A stretch of DNA of 64,000 bases from Riptortus pedestris (Eukaryota; Arthropoda; Insecta; Hemiptera; Alydidae), in assembly GCA_019009955.1 (NCBI GenBank), contig CM032230.1:28673501-28737500 (forward strand). The letters are read 5' to 3'. This document shows, piece after piece, positions 63,261 to 64,000 of the stretch. The position numbers and the translations under genes are program-made. Positions within the stretch are counted from its first letter, which is position 1, and each line of letters begins with the position of its first letter. Below the pieces are notes generated by a model, which was given only the letters and a program-made list of their open reading frames with translations, made no database searches and was not told where the DNA came from.

Positions 63261-63330
63261 GTCCGTCACGCACGTGATGCGTAATGAATGATCTGAGCTC
63301 GTTATCTATTCTCTATTTCTCCCCCAGTGA
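63261..63330 (-). mobile_element. Family A hairpin-end fragment
   Basis: GTCCGTCACGCACGTGATGCG followed by unrelated DNA. The hairpin is altered. Confidence 0.5.
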
Positions 63331-63394
63331 GAACCTTGTTACTGATTAGTGATTAATAATAAATCATTCCTAGCCCCTGAATGATGATTCGGGT

Positions 63395-64000
63395 TTTTTT
63401 ATGTAAAAAGACAGATCAAGTTCGTTAATGGCTGAAATCGGACCAGTGGGAGGGGGGGTTTAGAGGGCGGGATTTTCGAAAATTCGAAAGATCTCCGTTA
63501 TTATGCAACGGATCGAAAAACTGTATAGAACTATTTTAATTGCAAATTAAATTTACTATAAATATTGTTATATACATTTATTCTCTATCTTGAATATTAA
63601 CCGAGATATTTGCATTTTTATGTAGTCTGTGGTCGGGTATAGTTCGGATTACGTCGGCCATCTTCGTCATTTCTCGGCTCAGGCGTTTCTTCTAACCTGT
63701 CCTTTCTAACCTTACCTTACCTTCCTTCGTTACTTTGCGAGATTTATACAAATATGTTCTGTTCATCCGCCTCCCTCCCCTTCTTTAGTTCTTGGACTAC
63801 TAAAATTTGAGTTATTAAAATATAAATTATTCTTTCGATTCAGAAGCCGTTTCAGTTGGGAATTTATTTTAATTAACTGAAAGATTTCTCATTACCGTTT
63901 GTATTTAATCAGGATGGAATTGTGTTACCAGTATGCAGATTTCTCTATTGTAAAACTTCACATGGGAAATCTGCTTAGTTTACGCAGCCCCCGCGTGACG
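63395..64000 (+). mobile_element. Family A repeat, 5' part missing, runs off the window
   Basis: Begins at TTTTATGTAAAAAGACAG, then the G-run, 'TCGGGTATAGTTCGGATTA' module as in the copy at 23443, and reaches CGCAGCCCCCGCG-TGACG at the last base. Its terminal GAC lies outside. Confidence 0.85.

Overview
This is a repeat-dominated stretch of an AT-rich animal nuclear genome, most likely an arthropod and probably an insect. The evidence is spliced-gene structure, a tRNA-derived SINE, R1-like and I-like LINE remnants, Penelope-like, mariner, piggyBac and Helitron remnants, and very long AT, CT and GA microsatellites. There is no bacterial-style gene organisation. Genus cannot be told from the sequence alone.

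The only host-gene segment I can defend is one minus-strand exon (2490-2643). It encodes part of the cysteine-rich hormone-binding domain of a class B (secretin-family) GPCR, closest by eye to CRF-like diuretic hormone (DH44) receptors. It has a clean acceptor and a GTAAGT donor. The other exons of that gene are not visible, so much of the window is probably its 5' intron or intergenic DNA. A second coding-like minus-strand segment (19980-20180) is unassigned.

The dominant component is one repeat family, called family A here. It has about 27 full or partial copies on both strands. Copies have one end starting TTAGCAGATTTCCC, a variable (AT)n tract about 130 bp inside it, a conserved block around GCTCTAGCGGTCGCAA, a G-rich run, alternative central modules, and a second end with a CGCAG/CTGCG hairpin followed by TGACGGAC and T-rich flank. 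The same 12-bp inverted motif lies terminally at one end and subterminally at the other. This layout resembles non-autonomous Helentron/DINE-1-type elements. Strands for family A take the hairpin end as 3'.

The (AT)n tracts of family A act as insertion sites. A mariner, a Helitron, a foldback and a Tc1-like end are found inside them. Other layers are nine tRNA-SINE copies (four with clear target duplications), a solo LTR carrying a TTAA-flanked piggyBac relic, a Penelope-like GIY-YIG remnant and several hammerhead-like motifs, two near-identical 0.6-kb hairpin-bearing repeats, a 100-bp-arm perfect-size palindrome, and an inverted-arm element carrying a fragment of an uncharacterised arthropod protein family. 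Regional layout: 1-2.2 kb nested Helitron and family A; 2.2-3.1 kb receptor exon; 3-11 kb family A, SINEs and the inverted-arm element; 11-13 kb R1-like LINE; 14-25 kb dense family A; 25-38 kb microsatellites, unique DNA and Penelope-like repeats; 39-41 kb LTR plus piggyBac; 42-48 kb family A, GA satellite, mariner and I-like LINE; 49-57 kb mostly unique DNA; 58-64 kb hairpin repeats, SINEs, Penelope-like remnant and family A.
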